Assembly (NCBI RefSeq): GCF_026342355.1
Contig: NZ_JAPEMV010000003.1
Coordinates: forward strand, 861,003-925,002
Source: Streptomyces sp. NBC_00249
GTDB lineage: Bacteria > Actinomycetota > Actinomycetes > Streptomycetales > Streptomycetaceae
Reading direction: 5' to 3'
Length of the DNA stretch: 64,000 nt
Made by a program: the position numbers and the translations under genes. Below the pieces are notes generated by a model. That model was given only the letters and a program-made list of their open reading frames with translations, searched no databases and was not told the DNA's origin. Positions 51,489 to 59,821 of this stretch are shown piece by piece (position 1 is the first letter of the stretch; the number at the start of each line of letters is the position of its first letter).

Positions 51489-52036
51489 ATGCCGTCGGTC
51501 GTTGGGCTTCTGGAAGAGCACGAGCTCACTGCACGCCGTCGCGTGGACGTACTGCGGGAGGAGGCCGACCGTATCCACGCCGAGCTCGCCGTGGCCGAGC
51601 AGGAGTGGAGCGAGTGGGTCATCACCCGGTCGCGCGTCGGCGAGGTACTGGCCCGGGGCGACGACAACGCCGCCCGGCCCCGATGCCCTGCGACGACCTG
51701 CGGGATCCCGGTGAACAGCAGGCCCGGCCCAAGCCTGCGGAGTCGGCGAAGGCGAAATCGGTGGTGCCGATGTGGCGTGCGGGGCTGGGCTGGTCGGCAC
51801 TGCCGGTGGACTATCAGCGCATCCTGCGGGTCCTGGCCGACCGCGATCGGCTCGGTCAAGGTCCGCTTTCATGCCAGGAGATGGCCGCCTGCTTCGGCCT
51901 GGAGGTGGTGCCAGCGAAGGTGGAGGCGTTGCGGTCGAAGGCGAAGCGGCTGGTGGCCCGGGACTGGCTGGCCGAGCCCGCGCCGGGGCGGTTCACTCTC
52001 GTGAAGGACGTGGCCGGGCCAGGCGGCGGGTCATGA
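51489..52036 (+). pseudogene. IS5-borne passenger gene, frameshifted
   Basis: ATG 51489 reads MPSVVGLLEEHELTARRRVD and VLREEADRIHAELAVAEQEW, closely matching 29765. Near 51675 the sense changes frame and continues MPCDDLRDPGEQQARPKPAE, VDYQRILRVLADRDRLGQGP and RSKAKRLVARDWLAEPAPGR to a TGA at 52034-52036. It needs one frameshift in the linker. The coiled coil and the winged-helix-like region are each intact. Confidence 0.7.
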
Positions 52037-52042
52037 GAAGGG

Positions 52043-52783
52043 TCATCGCCAGTAGATCATCGCCTCGGCAGTGCTGGTGCGGCGTTCGAAGTCCCGCACC
52101 AGGCGGCGAGTGCGCATCAGGTGGGCGAAGAATCGTTCGACGATCCACCGCTTGGGTAGCACCGCGAACCCCTTCTGGTCGTCGCTGCGTTTGATGATGG
52201 CCAGGACCAACGCCAGGGCGGTGAGGCAGAAAGTGATGAGTCCGCCGGTGTAGCCGCCGTCAGCCCAGATGAGCTCCAGCAGGTGGTGCGCGTCGGTCAC
52301 TTGGGCGAGCAGCACCTCGGCGGCGGCGCGGTCACCGACATCCGCGGCGGTGACCACCACCCCGAGCAGCAGGCCGAGCGTGTCGACCACGACGTGCCGC
52401 TTGCGCCCGTTGATCAGTTTGCCACCGTCGAAGCCGCGACTGTCGGCGCCGACGACGGCGTCCGCCTTGACCGACTGCGAGTCGATCACGCCCGCGCTGG
52501 GCTCGGCGTCCCGGCCCGCCCAGGTGCGGACCTTGACGCGCAGCCGGTCGTGGAACTGCTTGACCAGACCCAGGTCGCGCCAGCGGCGGAAGAACGCGTA
52601 TACACGGTCCCACGGCGGAAAGTCCGCGGGCATCGCCCGCCACTTGATTCCGTTGTCGACCAGGTAGCGGACCGCGTCCAACATCGCCCGGTGGCAGTAC
52701 GCCTCCGGCTGCCCGCCCCTGCCCTCCAACCACCCCGGCGTGGGCAGCGCGATGCGGACCTGGGTCCACTCGGCATCGGTCAT
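52043..52783 (-). CDS. IS5-family DDE transposase of element D
   Basis: ATG 52783 (MTDAEWTQVRIALPTPGWLE) gives 246 residues, and the frame is open upstream to 53011. DDE residues: GVIDSQSVKADAVVGADSRG (Asp), ELIWADGGYTGGL (Asp) and PKRWIVERFFAHLMRTRRLV (Glu). It is complete and likely active. It is the intact relative of the dead transposase at 30267, which shows which mutations killed that copy. Confidence 0.88.
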   Translation of the reverse strand: MTDAEWTQVRIALPTPGWLEGRGGQPEAYCHRAMLDAVRYLVDNGIKWRAMPADFPPWDRVYAFFRRWRDLGLVKQFHDRLRVKVRTWAGRDAEPSAGVIDSQSVKADAVVGADSRGFDGGKLINGRKRHVVVDTLGLLLGVVVTAADVGDRAAAEVLLAQVTDAHHLLELIWADGGYTGGLITFCLTALALVLAIIKRSDDQKGFAVLPKRWIVERFFAHLMRTRRLVRDFERRTSTAEAMIYWR

Positions 52784-53189
52784 GTCCGACGGATACCGTC
52801 GAACGCGCACACCATGGTCGACCGTATTCCCGTATAGGTGAGCGAGGCAATCATACGACCACACGCGGCAGTTGGACGTAACAGGCACGAGACAACAGGG
52901 CCTCTCTGCTGCTCGGTAGGACTTCGACAATCCCCGAACTGTGCAGGAGGCCCTGCCTCTATGCGCCCACTGCCCGTAATCACCCGATCGAGACTCCCGT
53001 CCGATCGGCAAGCGCCCTGATCGTTACGACAACGGTCGGCGCACCGCACCGTAATCATCCGGCCGGGCTGACACTCACGATCCGGCTTCCCCCGCGCGGG
53101 GGAAGCCGGATGATCCGTGGGATGGATGTGATCGGCGCGGGTGACGCGGAATCTTGGAGCGTCGGCAATCCGGATATACGGGGGTCACG
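52784..53189. other. IS upstream sequence, hairpin and an IS-like scrap
   Basis: The hairpin CAGGGCCTC/GAGGCCCTG lies at 52891-52966. From 52961 the sequence reads MRPLPVITRSRLPSDRQAP in the plus frame and then stops. A related stretch (ITRARLPFGRQAPRSVRQR) lies at about 54440-54500, just left of the IS701-like element, so a small IS relic is present twice. Confidence 0.45.
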
Positions 53190-54323
53190 GTGGTTGTTCC
53201 TGCGAACTCAAAGGTAGGTGGCGTTCCTAAGCCGCCAACCGCAAGCCCGGGGCGGATGTTGTGGTGGCGGCGGTGGCCTGTGTGGGCGCCCCTGGTCGCT
53301 GCAGTGTGGGGCGTGTTGTACGCCGCTGTCGAGGTCACCTGGGCGGTGACGGGCACCACCGTGCAATGGAAGGAGGACTCCGCGTACGCGCCGCGGGTCC
53401 AGTTCTTCCTGGCAGCCCTCGCGCTCCTGGCCGGCGGCGCCTGCCTGGCCAGCACCCGAACTCTCGCCAAGCTCGACCGGGTTGCGGTAGCGACAGCGCT
53501 GATCGTGGCGCTCCCGGTGTTCGTCGTGGGAACGAACGGGCTGCCGATCTATTTCGTGACAATTGCGACGCTCTCGGGGATCGAGAGCGCCACCGGGCTG
53601 GCCCAGGTGCTGCTGAACACGGCCGGTGCCGCCCTCCTGCTCCTCGCCGGTTTGTCGTACCGCCGACGGCTACGCGGAGACTGTCCGCGATGCGGGCGGC
53701 CGCACGCCGGCGCAGCCGACGGCCCGCTTGCCCACCCAGCCGCCTCCCGAGCCCCGAGGCGGACCCGCATCGCGGTGTACCTGCTCATGGGCGGACTCCT
53801 GCCGTGGGCGGGAACCAAGACCATCTGGACGCTGGGCGGCAACGCGCTCAGCGTCGCGGGCGATGACTGGCAGAGGGCGACGAGCGTCGGCGCGTCGGGG
53901 CCGTCGAAGGCAACCGCGTCGGCGGGGATCGACGTGACCGTGCTGGCCGCGATGCTCGGGATCTTCCTGCTGCTGGGGCTGTTGTACGCGTGGGGGCAGG
54001 TGTTCCCCCGCTGGACGCTGTTCTTGTCCGGACGACGCGTCCCGCGCCTGCTGCCCTTGATCCCGGCCTGGCTGACCGGTATCCCACTGACGATGTACGG
54101 GGCCGCCCTCCTCATCATGGCCCCGCTCATGGCTTCCGGTGTGCTGCCCAAGATCAAGCCGGACCCGCCGTTCACCACCAGCTCGGGGATCACCTGGTTT
54201 GCCGAGTTCGGCGGCCTGGCATTCGCCGGTCTGGGCATCGGCCTCGTTGTAGCCGCACGCTCCTACGCCGCCCGCACCCGCCCCATCTGTTCCAGCGCCA
54301 CGGCAACGGAGAGGCCCAAGTAG
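53190..54323 (+). CDS. polytopic membrane protein of unknown function
   Basis: GTG 53190 (VVPANSKVGGVPKPPTASPG) gives 377 residues. About nine to ten hydrophobic segments are visible, for example WAPLVAAVWGVLYAAVEVTW, FFLAALALLAGGACLA, VAVATALIVALPVFVVG, ITVLAAMLGIFLLLGLLYAW-like and FGGLAFAGLGIGLVVAA. A cytoplasmic loop carries a CPRC pair (RGDCPRCGRPHAGAADG). No transporter family signature is recognised. The frame is intact and flanked by IS sequences. Confidence 0.7.
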   Translation: MVVPANSKVGGVPKPPTASPGRMLWWRRWPVWAPLVAAVWGVLYAAVEVTWAVTGTTVQWKEDSAYAPRVQFFLAALALLAGGACLASTRTLAKLDRVAVATALIVALPVFVVGTNGLPIYFVTIATLSGIESATGLAQVLLNTAGAALLLLAGLSYRRRLRGDCPRCGRPHAGAADGPLAHPAASRAPRRTRIAVYLLMGGLLPWAGTKTIWTLGGNALSVAGDDWQRATSVGASGPSKATASAGIDVTVLAAMLGIFLLLGLLYAWGQVFPRWTLFLSGRRVPRLLPLIPAWLTGIPLTMYGAALLIMAPLMASGVLPKIKPDPPFTTSSGITWFAEFGGLAFAGLGIGLVVAARSYAARTRPICSSATATERPK

Positions 54324-54509
54324 CCGGGTACCGGAATGTCAGCTTCCCGCTGGCCATCAATGAGCAGCCGCGGCGGTTCCCGGTCAAAGCGCGCAGGATC
54401 GCCCGTCAGGGCGACTGGGCTTTCGCACGCCCGGCACCGACCGCGATCACCCGAGCAAGACTCCCGTTCGGTCGACAAGCCCCGCGATCGGTACGACAAC
54501 GGCTACTTA

Positions 54510-56078
54510 GCTTGATCTTTAACCTCGTTGTTGTTTCAAGCGGACGTGTTCGGTGAGGGTTTCGGCACGTTTCACGGTCTTCCCGGGTTCGTAGTGTGGG
54601 GCTGGCCTGCGGTTTTTGGAGCCGGGTGGGCGTCCGGGGCCGGGCCGGGTGGGCGATCGTCAGGTGGAGGTGGCGGAGCCCCCGGCGGACCCGGGCGGGC
54701 GTGAGCCGGCGGGGCTCGGCGGGCCGTTCCCAGGGGCGGCGGAGGTCCTCGGCGAGTGGTCGGGCGAGGCGGAGCTGGGTGTGGGCGGCGATGATCAGCC
54801 AGGTCCACAGGTCCGCAGGTCGGCGGTGTGGGGGTCGCGGACCTTGGGGACGGTCCAGCCGGGGGTCTGTTTGAACAGTCGGAAGGTGTGTTCAAGATCG
54901 AAGCGCCGTAGGAACGCCTGCCACCGCAGGTCGACGTCCGCGCTGGTCGTCCCGGTCCTGGAGGACCACAGCCAGACCGGTTTCGGGTCGCGGTCGCCGG
55001 GCAGGTGCTCGATCTTCAGTCGGATCAATGTGCCGTGAATCAGGGGGAGTTCACCGCAATGGTCGAGCCAGGGGCCGCGGGCCTGCAGGCGGGGGTGCAT
55101 GCTGTCCCAGGCGAGGGCTTCGGCCGTGCCGTAGCGGGTGGTGTTGCAGGTGGTGGCCTGGTCAGGGGTGTGCCAGGACTCCGGCTTCGCGAAGGTGAGG
55201 ACACCGCCGTGCTTGCGGGGCTGCCCGCCGCGTGGAGTGGAGCGGCGGATGCCGACGTCGCGGAGCATGACCCGGTCTGAGCGCAGGCGGCCGACCAGCT
55301 CGACGGGGAGATCGGCCAGGACGTAGGCGAGGCGGGTGACGTCGTAGCCGGAGTCCACGACGATGAGGATGTCCGGATCTCCCGGCCGCCAGTGCCCTGC
55401 GCGTACGAGTCGGCCGACGACCTCGCGGAGCTGGCCGGCGGTGACCGCGGTGGCGTCGTCAGCCGGGCCCAGGCGGACAGCGTCCAGCACTGCGGTCCAC
55501 GAGGTCCGTCCGGTCTCCAAGGCTGCGACGAAGGAGTAGGGCCAGCCTGGGATCATCTGGTCGGCACTGCGGCCTCGCCCGTGTACATGGCAAAACAGCA
55601 GGTCCGGGCTGGTCGGGGCGTCGGGCCGCAGCCAGTTGCTCACGTCGACCGCGAGGACGGTCCGCCCGTCGGCCGCCCTCGGCAACGGCATCGAGGCCAC
55701 CAGCCGGCGCAACCGGGCAGGCTCCAGCCAGCCGTGATTGACCGCGTCGTACATCGCTCCATGTCCGCGCCGGTGCTCGGCCGTCAGCGTGAGCTCGACC
55801 AGCGACCTGACCGGCCCGTCCGTGCACAGCACCGCGTCGGTGAGCTCGAAGAGCGCATCCACACGGGCGTACGGGCACTCGTAGAACTCAACACGAAAGC
55901 GGGACAGGACACCCAACGCCTCGACGGCGGGGACATCGGCGGGGAAACTCATCCTCAGCGGCGGTTCCTCGACACTTCGTTACTCGACATCTCGAAGCGT
56001 GGAGGGCGGCCGCGTCACCTGCCCCCGGAAGCGGTAGATCTCAGCAGGTCGGATGACGGGCGAGGTTAAAGATCAAGC
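54510..56078 (-). mobile_element. IS701-like element (NF041680 type)
   Basis: An 18-bp perfect inverted repeat, GCTTGATCTTTAACCTCG at 54510-54527 and its complement at 56061-56078, bounds 1569 bp carrying one transposase. I could not find a convincing target duplication. The right end lies about 130 bp upstream of the delta-60 gene. Confidence 0.8.
54519..55952 (-). pseudogene. transposase of the IS701-like element, two frameshifts
   Basis: ATG 55952 (MSFPADVPAVEALGVLSRFR) reads well to PKVRDPHTADL near 54815. There a small duplication of GACCTG-type sequence shifts the frame to WTWLIIAAHTQLRLARPLAE in another frame, and a second shift near 54650 restores PGRPPGSKNRRPAPHYEPGK and VRLKQQRG with a stop inside the left repeat. 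The DDE fold is represented by LAVDVSNWLRPDA and ILIVVDSGYDVTRL. Compensating frameshifts leave about 55 altered residues, so activity is doubtful. Confidence 0.75.
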
Positions 56079-56207
56079 TGAGGCCTGCAGCCGCCGCGCC
56101 AGTTGGGTCATGCGAGCTCCGCCCTTGACTGTGGCTTCCCGAGCCAGGTCTTCGACGCCTTCGCAGCCTCGGGCCTGGTGCCGTGCCCACAAGAGGTTGG
56201 CCAGGAC

Positions 56208-57536
56208 ATGTGGCTGCCCGGCAGCGGCGGCCTTCTCGGCACGCTTGTACTGGCCCTGTCCGGTGTCGCACTGGCCGCACCGGGGGACCTGGATCCCAGC
56301 TTCGACACCGATGGCAAGGTGACCACCGACTTCGGCGGCGACGACGCGGCCCACGCGGTGGCGTTGCAGACAGACGGGAAGATCACCGTCGTCGGCGCGA
56401 AAGGCATCGACGGAGCCAGCGACTTCGCGCTGGCCCGCTACAACACCAATGGCAGTCTGGACACGTCCTTCGGCACCGACGGCATGGTCACCACCGACTT
56501 CGGCGCCAACGACGGTGCTGTGAAGACGGCGGTGCAGGCCGACGGCAGGATCGTCGCCGTCGGCGTCAATTTCTCCGGCGTGGGCGGCGGCGACGTCGTG
56601 CTGGCCCGATACAACACCGGCGGCAGTCTGGACACGTCCTTCGACACCGACGGCAAGGTCACCACCGACTTCGGCGGTGGCTTCGAACAGGCATGGGCAG
56701 TGGCTCTGCAGACCGACGGCAGGCTCGTCACCATGGGCGACACCATCCCCAGCGGCCCTGGTGGCCGTGACTGGGGCCTGGTCCGATACAACACCGACGG
56801 CAGCCTGGACACCAACTTCAACGGCGACGGCAAGGTGACCACCGACTTCACCGGCACCGACGACCAGGCTTTCGGGGTGGCGGTGCAGGCCGACGGCAAG
56901 ATCGTCGCTGCCGGAAGCACCAACACGTCGTCCGGCAAAGACATCGCGCTGGCCCGCTACGCGGGCGGTGGTGGTGCCCCTCCCAGCGCGGACGTGTCGG
57001 TCACCAAGGCCGGGCCAGGCACCGCCAGCCTGGGCGATCAGGCCTCCTACGCCGTGACGGTGACCAACAACAGCGCCACCGTGCCTGCCACCGGCGTAAC
57101 GCTGGACGACACCCTCACAGGGCCTGGTCAACTGGCATCCGCCACGTCCAGCCAGGGCACCTGCACCACCACCGCCACCAGCGCCGACTGTGCCCTGGGC
57201 ACCCTTGCCCCCGGCGCCAGCGCCACCGTGACCGTGACCGTCGAGCCCACCGCCACCGGCACCCTCACTGACATCGCCGCGGTCAGTGCCACGGAGCCCG
57301 ACCTCACGCCAGCCAACAACACCGCCACAGCTACCACGACCGTGAACAACGCCCACGGCTGCACGATCGCCGGCACCCTCAACGCCGACAGCCTCGTCGG
57401 CACGAACGGCAACGACATCCTCAACGGTGGCGACGGCAACGACACCCTGACCGGCGGCAACGGCACCGACACACTGGACGGCGGCAACGGCACCGACACA
57501 TGCGCTAGCGGCGAAGCTGTAACCAGTTGCCCCTAA
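56208..57536 (+). CDS. secreted delta-60/DUF11/RTX protein
   Basis: ATG 56208 gives a signal peptide (GGLLGTLVLALSGVALAAPG) and a mature protein of about 420 residues. It has four delta-60 units, each LD-x-x-F-x-x-D-G-x-V-T-T-D-F followed by A-V-x-x-D-G-(K/R)-I-x-x-x-G and A-L-A-R-Y-N. Then comes a DUF11 Ig-like domain (DVSVTKAGPGTASLGDQASY, to LTPANNTATATTTV). At the end there are three RTX nonapeptide-like units (GNDILNGGDGNDTLTGGNG, TDTLDGGNGTDTC), which bind calcium. It is probably a surface or secreted adhesion-like protein. The upstream region was disturbed by the IS701-like element, so its promoter may be lost. Confidence 0.85.
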   Translation: MWLPGSGGLLGTLVLALSGVALAAPGDLDPSFDTDGKVTTDFGGDDAAHAVALQTDGKITVVGAKGIDGASDFALARYNTNGSLDTSFGTDGMVTTDFGANDGAVKTAVQADGRIVAVGVNFSGVGGGDVVLARYNTGGSLDTSFDTDGKVTTDFGGGFEQAWAVALQTDGRLVTMGDTIPSGPGGRDWGLVRYNTDGSLDTNFNGDGKVTTDFTGTDDQAFGVAVQADGKIVAAGSTNTSSGKDIALARYAGGGGAPPSADVSVTKAGPGTASLGDQASYAVTVTNNSATVPATGVTLDDTLTGPGQLASATSSQGTCTTTATSADCALGTLAPGASATVTVTVEPTATGTLTDIAAVSATEPDLTPANNTATATTTVNNAHGCTIAGTLNADSLVGTNGNDILNGGDGNDTLTGGNGTDTLDGGNGTDTCASGEAVTSCP

Positions 57537-57557
57537 CACGGGAGCCGCCTGAGTCCT

Positions 57558-57609
57558 CCGCTTGCCGTTCGGATGCCCGTCCAATGACGCCCATCCGAAC
57601 GGCAAGCGG
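57558..57609 (+). terminator. hairpin terminator after the delta-60 gene
   Basis: CCGCTTGCCGTTCGGATG (57558-57575) pairs perfectly with its complement at 57592-57609, with a 16-nt loop, 21 bp after the stop. Confidence 0.8.
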
Positions 57610-57872
57610 CATCACCACCCATCTGGCGCGGTGACCAGCAGCATTGACTATCATCCCGACGCCTGTGGATTGAGTCGTTCCAGCGCTCGCTGCGGAGCGA
57701 GTATGCGAGCGCCCTGTCCCTGGCAGCTGGAATGCCAGGGACAGGGCGCTTTTTACGGCGGGCGAGCGCGGGAAGTCCGTGCCGCATCAGGTTCTTGATC
57801 ACATAGCCGGGTGTAGTCGTCCCGACATCCACCGTAGCCTCCCGTGTGAGGGGGCCTGCCCAGGAATTCCGG
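57610..57872. other. intergenic between terminators and cassette copy 3
   Basis: Apart from the second terminator at 57708-57754 no gene is seen. The reverse frame YSLRSERWNDSIHRRRDD at about 57650-57700 might be a gene remnant. Confidence 0.3.
57708..57754 (+). terminator. rho-independent terminator
   Basis: AGCGCCCTGTCCCTGGCA (57708-57725) pairs perfectly with its complement (57733-57750) around a 7-nt loop, followed by TTTTT. This is the most classical terminator in the window, yet no gene is seen just upstream on the plus strand except the delta-60 gene, which has its own. Confidence 0.85.
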
Positions 57873-58088
57873 CTACTGACATTCCCGGCCTGGGCGCAGG
57901 ACGTCGGCGTAGACGCGGGCCCGCACTCCGGGCTCGCCGGGATCCCGGCGCACCGGGCCGATGCCCGAGGCCGCCCAGCGCTCTTCCAGCGTGGCCATGA
58001 CGGCCTGGACTGTGTCTTCGTCCGCGCTGGCGATGTCCAGTACCACCAGGCCGGGCTCCGCGATGTGCTGCTCGTCGATCGGCTTCAT
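57873..58088 (-). CDS. MKPIDEQ-family protein, cassette copy 3
   Basis: This is an intact 71-residue protein: MKPIDEQHIAEPGLVVLDIA, ADEDTVQAVMATLEERWAAS and RRDPGEPGVRARVYADVLRP. A short beta strand, a long helix with Met-Ala-Thr-Leu-Glu-Glu, then a basic/Pro turn and a last strand are predicted. It is divergent from the intact 71-residue YPPD gene 294 bp away. This is the only copy where both genes are whole. The function is unknown; being paired and equal in length suggests they act together. Confidence 0.65.
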   Translation of the reverse strand: MKPIDEQHIAEPGLVVLDIASADEDTVQAVMATLEERWAASGIGPVRRDPGEPGVRARVYADVLRPGRECQ

Positions 58089-58208
58089 GACCGCTGCGAC
58101 GGCTGTGGAAGCGAGGCGGTTCGCCGGCGGCTTCGGCTCCACTCGCACGAGGGAGTGGAACCCGGCTCTGGCCGCGGGCATCGTCCGGCAGGACGCTCTC
58201 GTGCTGTC

Positions 58209-58253
58209 GGGGTGCGGCCCCCGTCGCGGCCTCGGTGGCCAGGGCCGCACCCC
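58209..58253. repeat. GC hairpin between the divergent cassette genes, copy 3
   Basis: GGGGTGCGGCCC (58209-58220) pairs perfectly with GGGCCGCACCCC (58242-58253); the 21-nt loop contains a small GGCC/GGCC stem. It is conserved in copy 1. Confidence 0.6.
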
Positions 58254-58382
58254 GTACTGCTGACCGTACCTCGCGGCCGGAGACGTCGGTGCGGCTGTCC
58301 GCGAGCTGCTGCCCTCGGCGTGCGTCACCCGTTCGCGCGCGGCCGGGTGCCGGTGGGGAGGGACGGGGGAGAGGGTGGGTGC

Positions 58383-58598
58383 ATGTCCGCCAAGCTGATC
58401 GTCTATCCGCCCGACGAGCGGGGCTGGCGCCGGGTGCGCTACGACGGCGCCGCCATCGGGGTTGCGCACCGCCCGTCCGACATCAGGGTCTTCCTCGCGG
58501 CCGCCGGGCTGGAGAACGCCGAGGACGTAGACCTCACCGACCCCGACTTCGTGGAATGGCGCGGCGTCGGCCCCGAGGCGTGGGACCCCTCCCCCTGA
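58383..58598 (+). CDS. YPPD-family protein, cassette copy 3
   Basis: ATG 58383, preceded by a GGGAGAGGG stretch, gives 71 residues: MSAKLIVYPPDERGWRRVRY, DGAAIGVAHRPSDIRVFLAA, AGLENAEDVDLTDPDFVEWR. The order strand, turn (YPPD), strand, helix (R-x-F-L-x-x-A-G-L), acidic tail suggests a small alpha/beta domain. Related proteins are at 20551 (frameshifted), 44069 (nine codons) and, more distantly, 4787, where the partner is a DUF6233 gene. The function is unknown. Confidence 0.65.
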   Translation: MSAKLIVYPPDERGWRRVRYDGAAIGVAHRPSDIRVFLAAAGLENAEDVDLTDPDFVEWRGVGPEAWDPSP

Positions 58599-58821
58599 AG
58601 CACCCTCCACACCGGCGGAAATGCTCCTCCGTGCCGAGCCGCAGTGACGCCAGGGCGTGGCTAGACGCGGGGCAGCCAGCCATCGGCGAAGTCGGCGCGC
58701 TCCCGTGCGCGCTGCGCCTTCTCCTCGAGGAGCCGGCGGAAGCCGGCCAGGGCGAGCGCTCCCCAGTGGCCGCTCTGGGCCCGGGGATGCCGGCCACGGT
58801 GGCCATGCACTGTTGGGGCTG

Positions 58822-59614
58822 ATGGAGGTGTCGGGGATCGGCGGGCCGATGCTCGGGGTCCTGCTGGTGCCGGGCTTGCTTGCCGCCGGTATCGGGACGC
58901 TCGTCTTCGTCGGCCTGGACAACTGGACCGGTCTGGGCACGATTTCCCTCGCGATTCCGGACGTGTCGCAGGCCACTTCGCCCACCGTGACCGAGTTCGG
59001 CTGGGCGCTGGTCATCGGCGTCGCGGCGGCCTTCGTGGGCACGGGCATCCGACGGCTGTCTCTGCTGTTGCAGGCGCGGGTCGAGCGGCGGCACGTGGTC
59101 CCCGCCACGGTACTGATGGGCCTGGTGGTCGCCGGGCTCGCAATCGCCTACGCCGCAGGCTCGGGGAAGGGCCGCGACCGAGGTGCTGTACTCGGGGCAG
59201 TCCGCTTTGGGACCGCTGCTCGCCGACAGCGCCGGCTACACCGTCGCCACCCTGCTGCTGCTCCTGGCCTGCAAGGGGCTGGCCTACTGCGCCTCGCTGA
59301 GCGCGTTCAGAGGGGGCCCGATCTTCCCGGCGATGTTTCTGGGGGCGGCGGGCGGGATCGCTCTTTCGCACCTTCCGGGGCTGCAGTTGACCTTCGCGTT
59401 CGCGATGGGCATCGGCGCCATGTCGGTTGCCATGCTCAGGCTGCCGTTGACGTCGGTGCTGCTGGCCACCCTGTTGCTGGGGGCACAGGGCCTGACCGTG
59501 ATGCCGCTGGTGATCGTCGCGGTCGTGGTCGCCTATGTCGTGACGCTCCGGCTCAGCCCGGCTCCGGCCGGCGGGCCCGAGGCCGGCGCACCGAAGGAGC
59601 CCGCGCCGGCATGA
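58822..59614 (+). pseudogene. ClC-type chloride channel/transporter, C-terminal half, frameshifted
   Basis: From ATG 58822 the sequence reads GGPMLGVLLVPGLLAAGIGT, LVIGVAAAFVGTGIRRL and VLMGLVVAGLAIAYAAG. After a frameshift near 59175 it continues ATEVLYSGQSALGPLLADSA, LACKGLAYCASLSAF and RGGPIFPAMFLGAAGGIALS to a TGA at 59612-59614. G-G-x-x-F-P-A is a ClC selectivity-filter motif. The N-terminal half with the other filter residues is missing. The reverse strand just upstream (FRRLLEEKAQRARERADFAD at 58680-58740) is another gene remnant. Confidence 0.75.
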
Positions 59615-59821
59615 CGAACCATCGGGCGGGCGCCCCATCCATCGGTGGGCCCGTCCCGGGGATACCGGAAGCGTCACCGCCCACTACTGCCGTGTCACTG
59701 CCGCTGTTGCCCGCAGACGCACTGACCGGCTGTCGCCCGTGAGAGCCGGCACCGGCCCGCTGTCCCTCCCGGGCGAGCGGGCGTCGGCGGCCCGCGTGGA
59801 CCTCTGCTGGCGGACGGTGCG

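Larger units (their letters stand above)
51375..52900. mobile_element. IS5-type element D (approximate ends)
   Basis: This element has the same organisation as element C: passenger (+) and transposase (-) tail to tail. The left end shares TGTTGCCTCTCCGG and CTTGAGGA blocks with element C, and the right end is next to the CAGGGCCTC hairpin. The terminal repeats are weak, so the ends are uncertain by about 20 bp. Here the transposase is intact and the passenger is broken. Confidence 0.6.

Noticed and set aside
56280..56960. Periodic near-identical blocks of about 180 bp
   Set aside because: They encode the delta-60 protein repeats in one open frame and are not a DNA-level array.
56073..57605. 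A 510-codon reverse Gly/Val-rich frame
   Set aside because: It is the complement of the repeats of the delta-60 gene; the plus strand has clear domains and a signal peptide.
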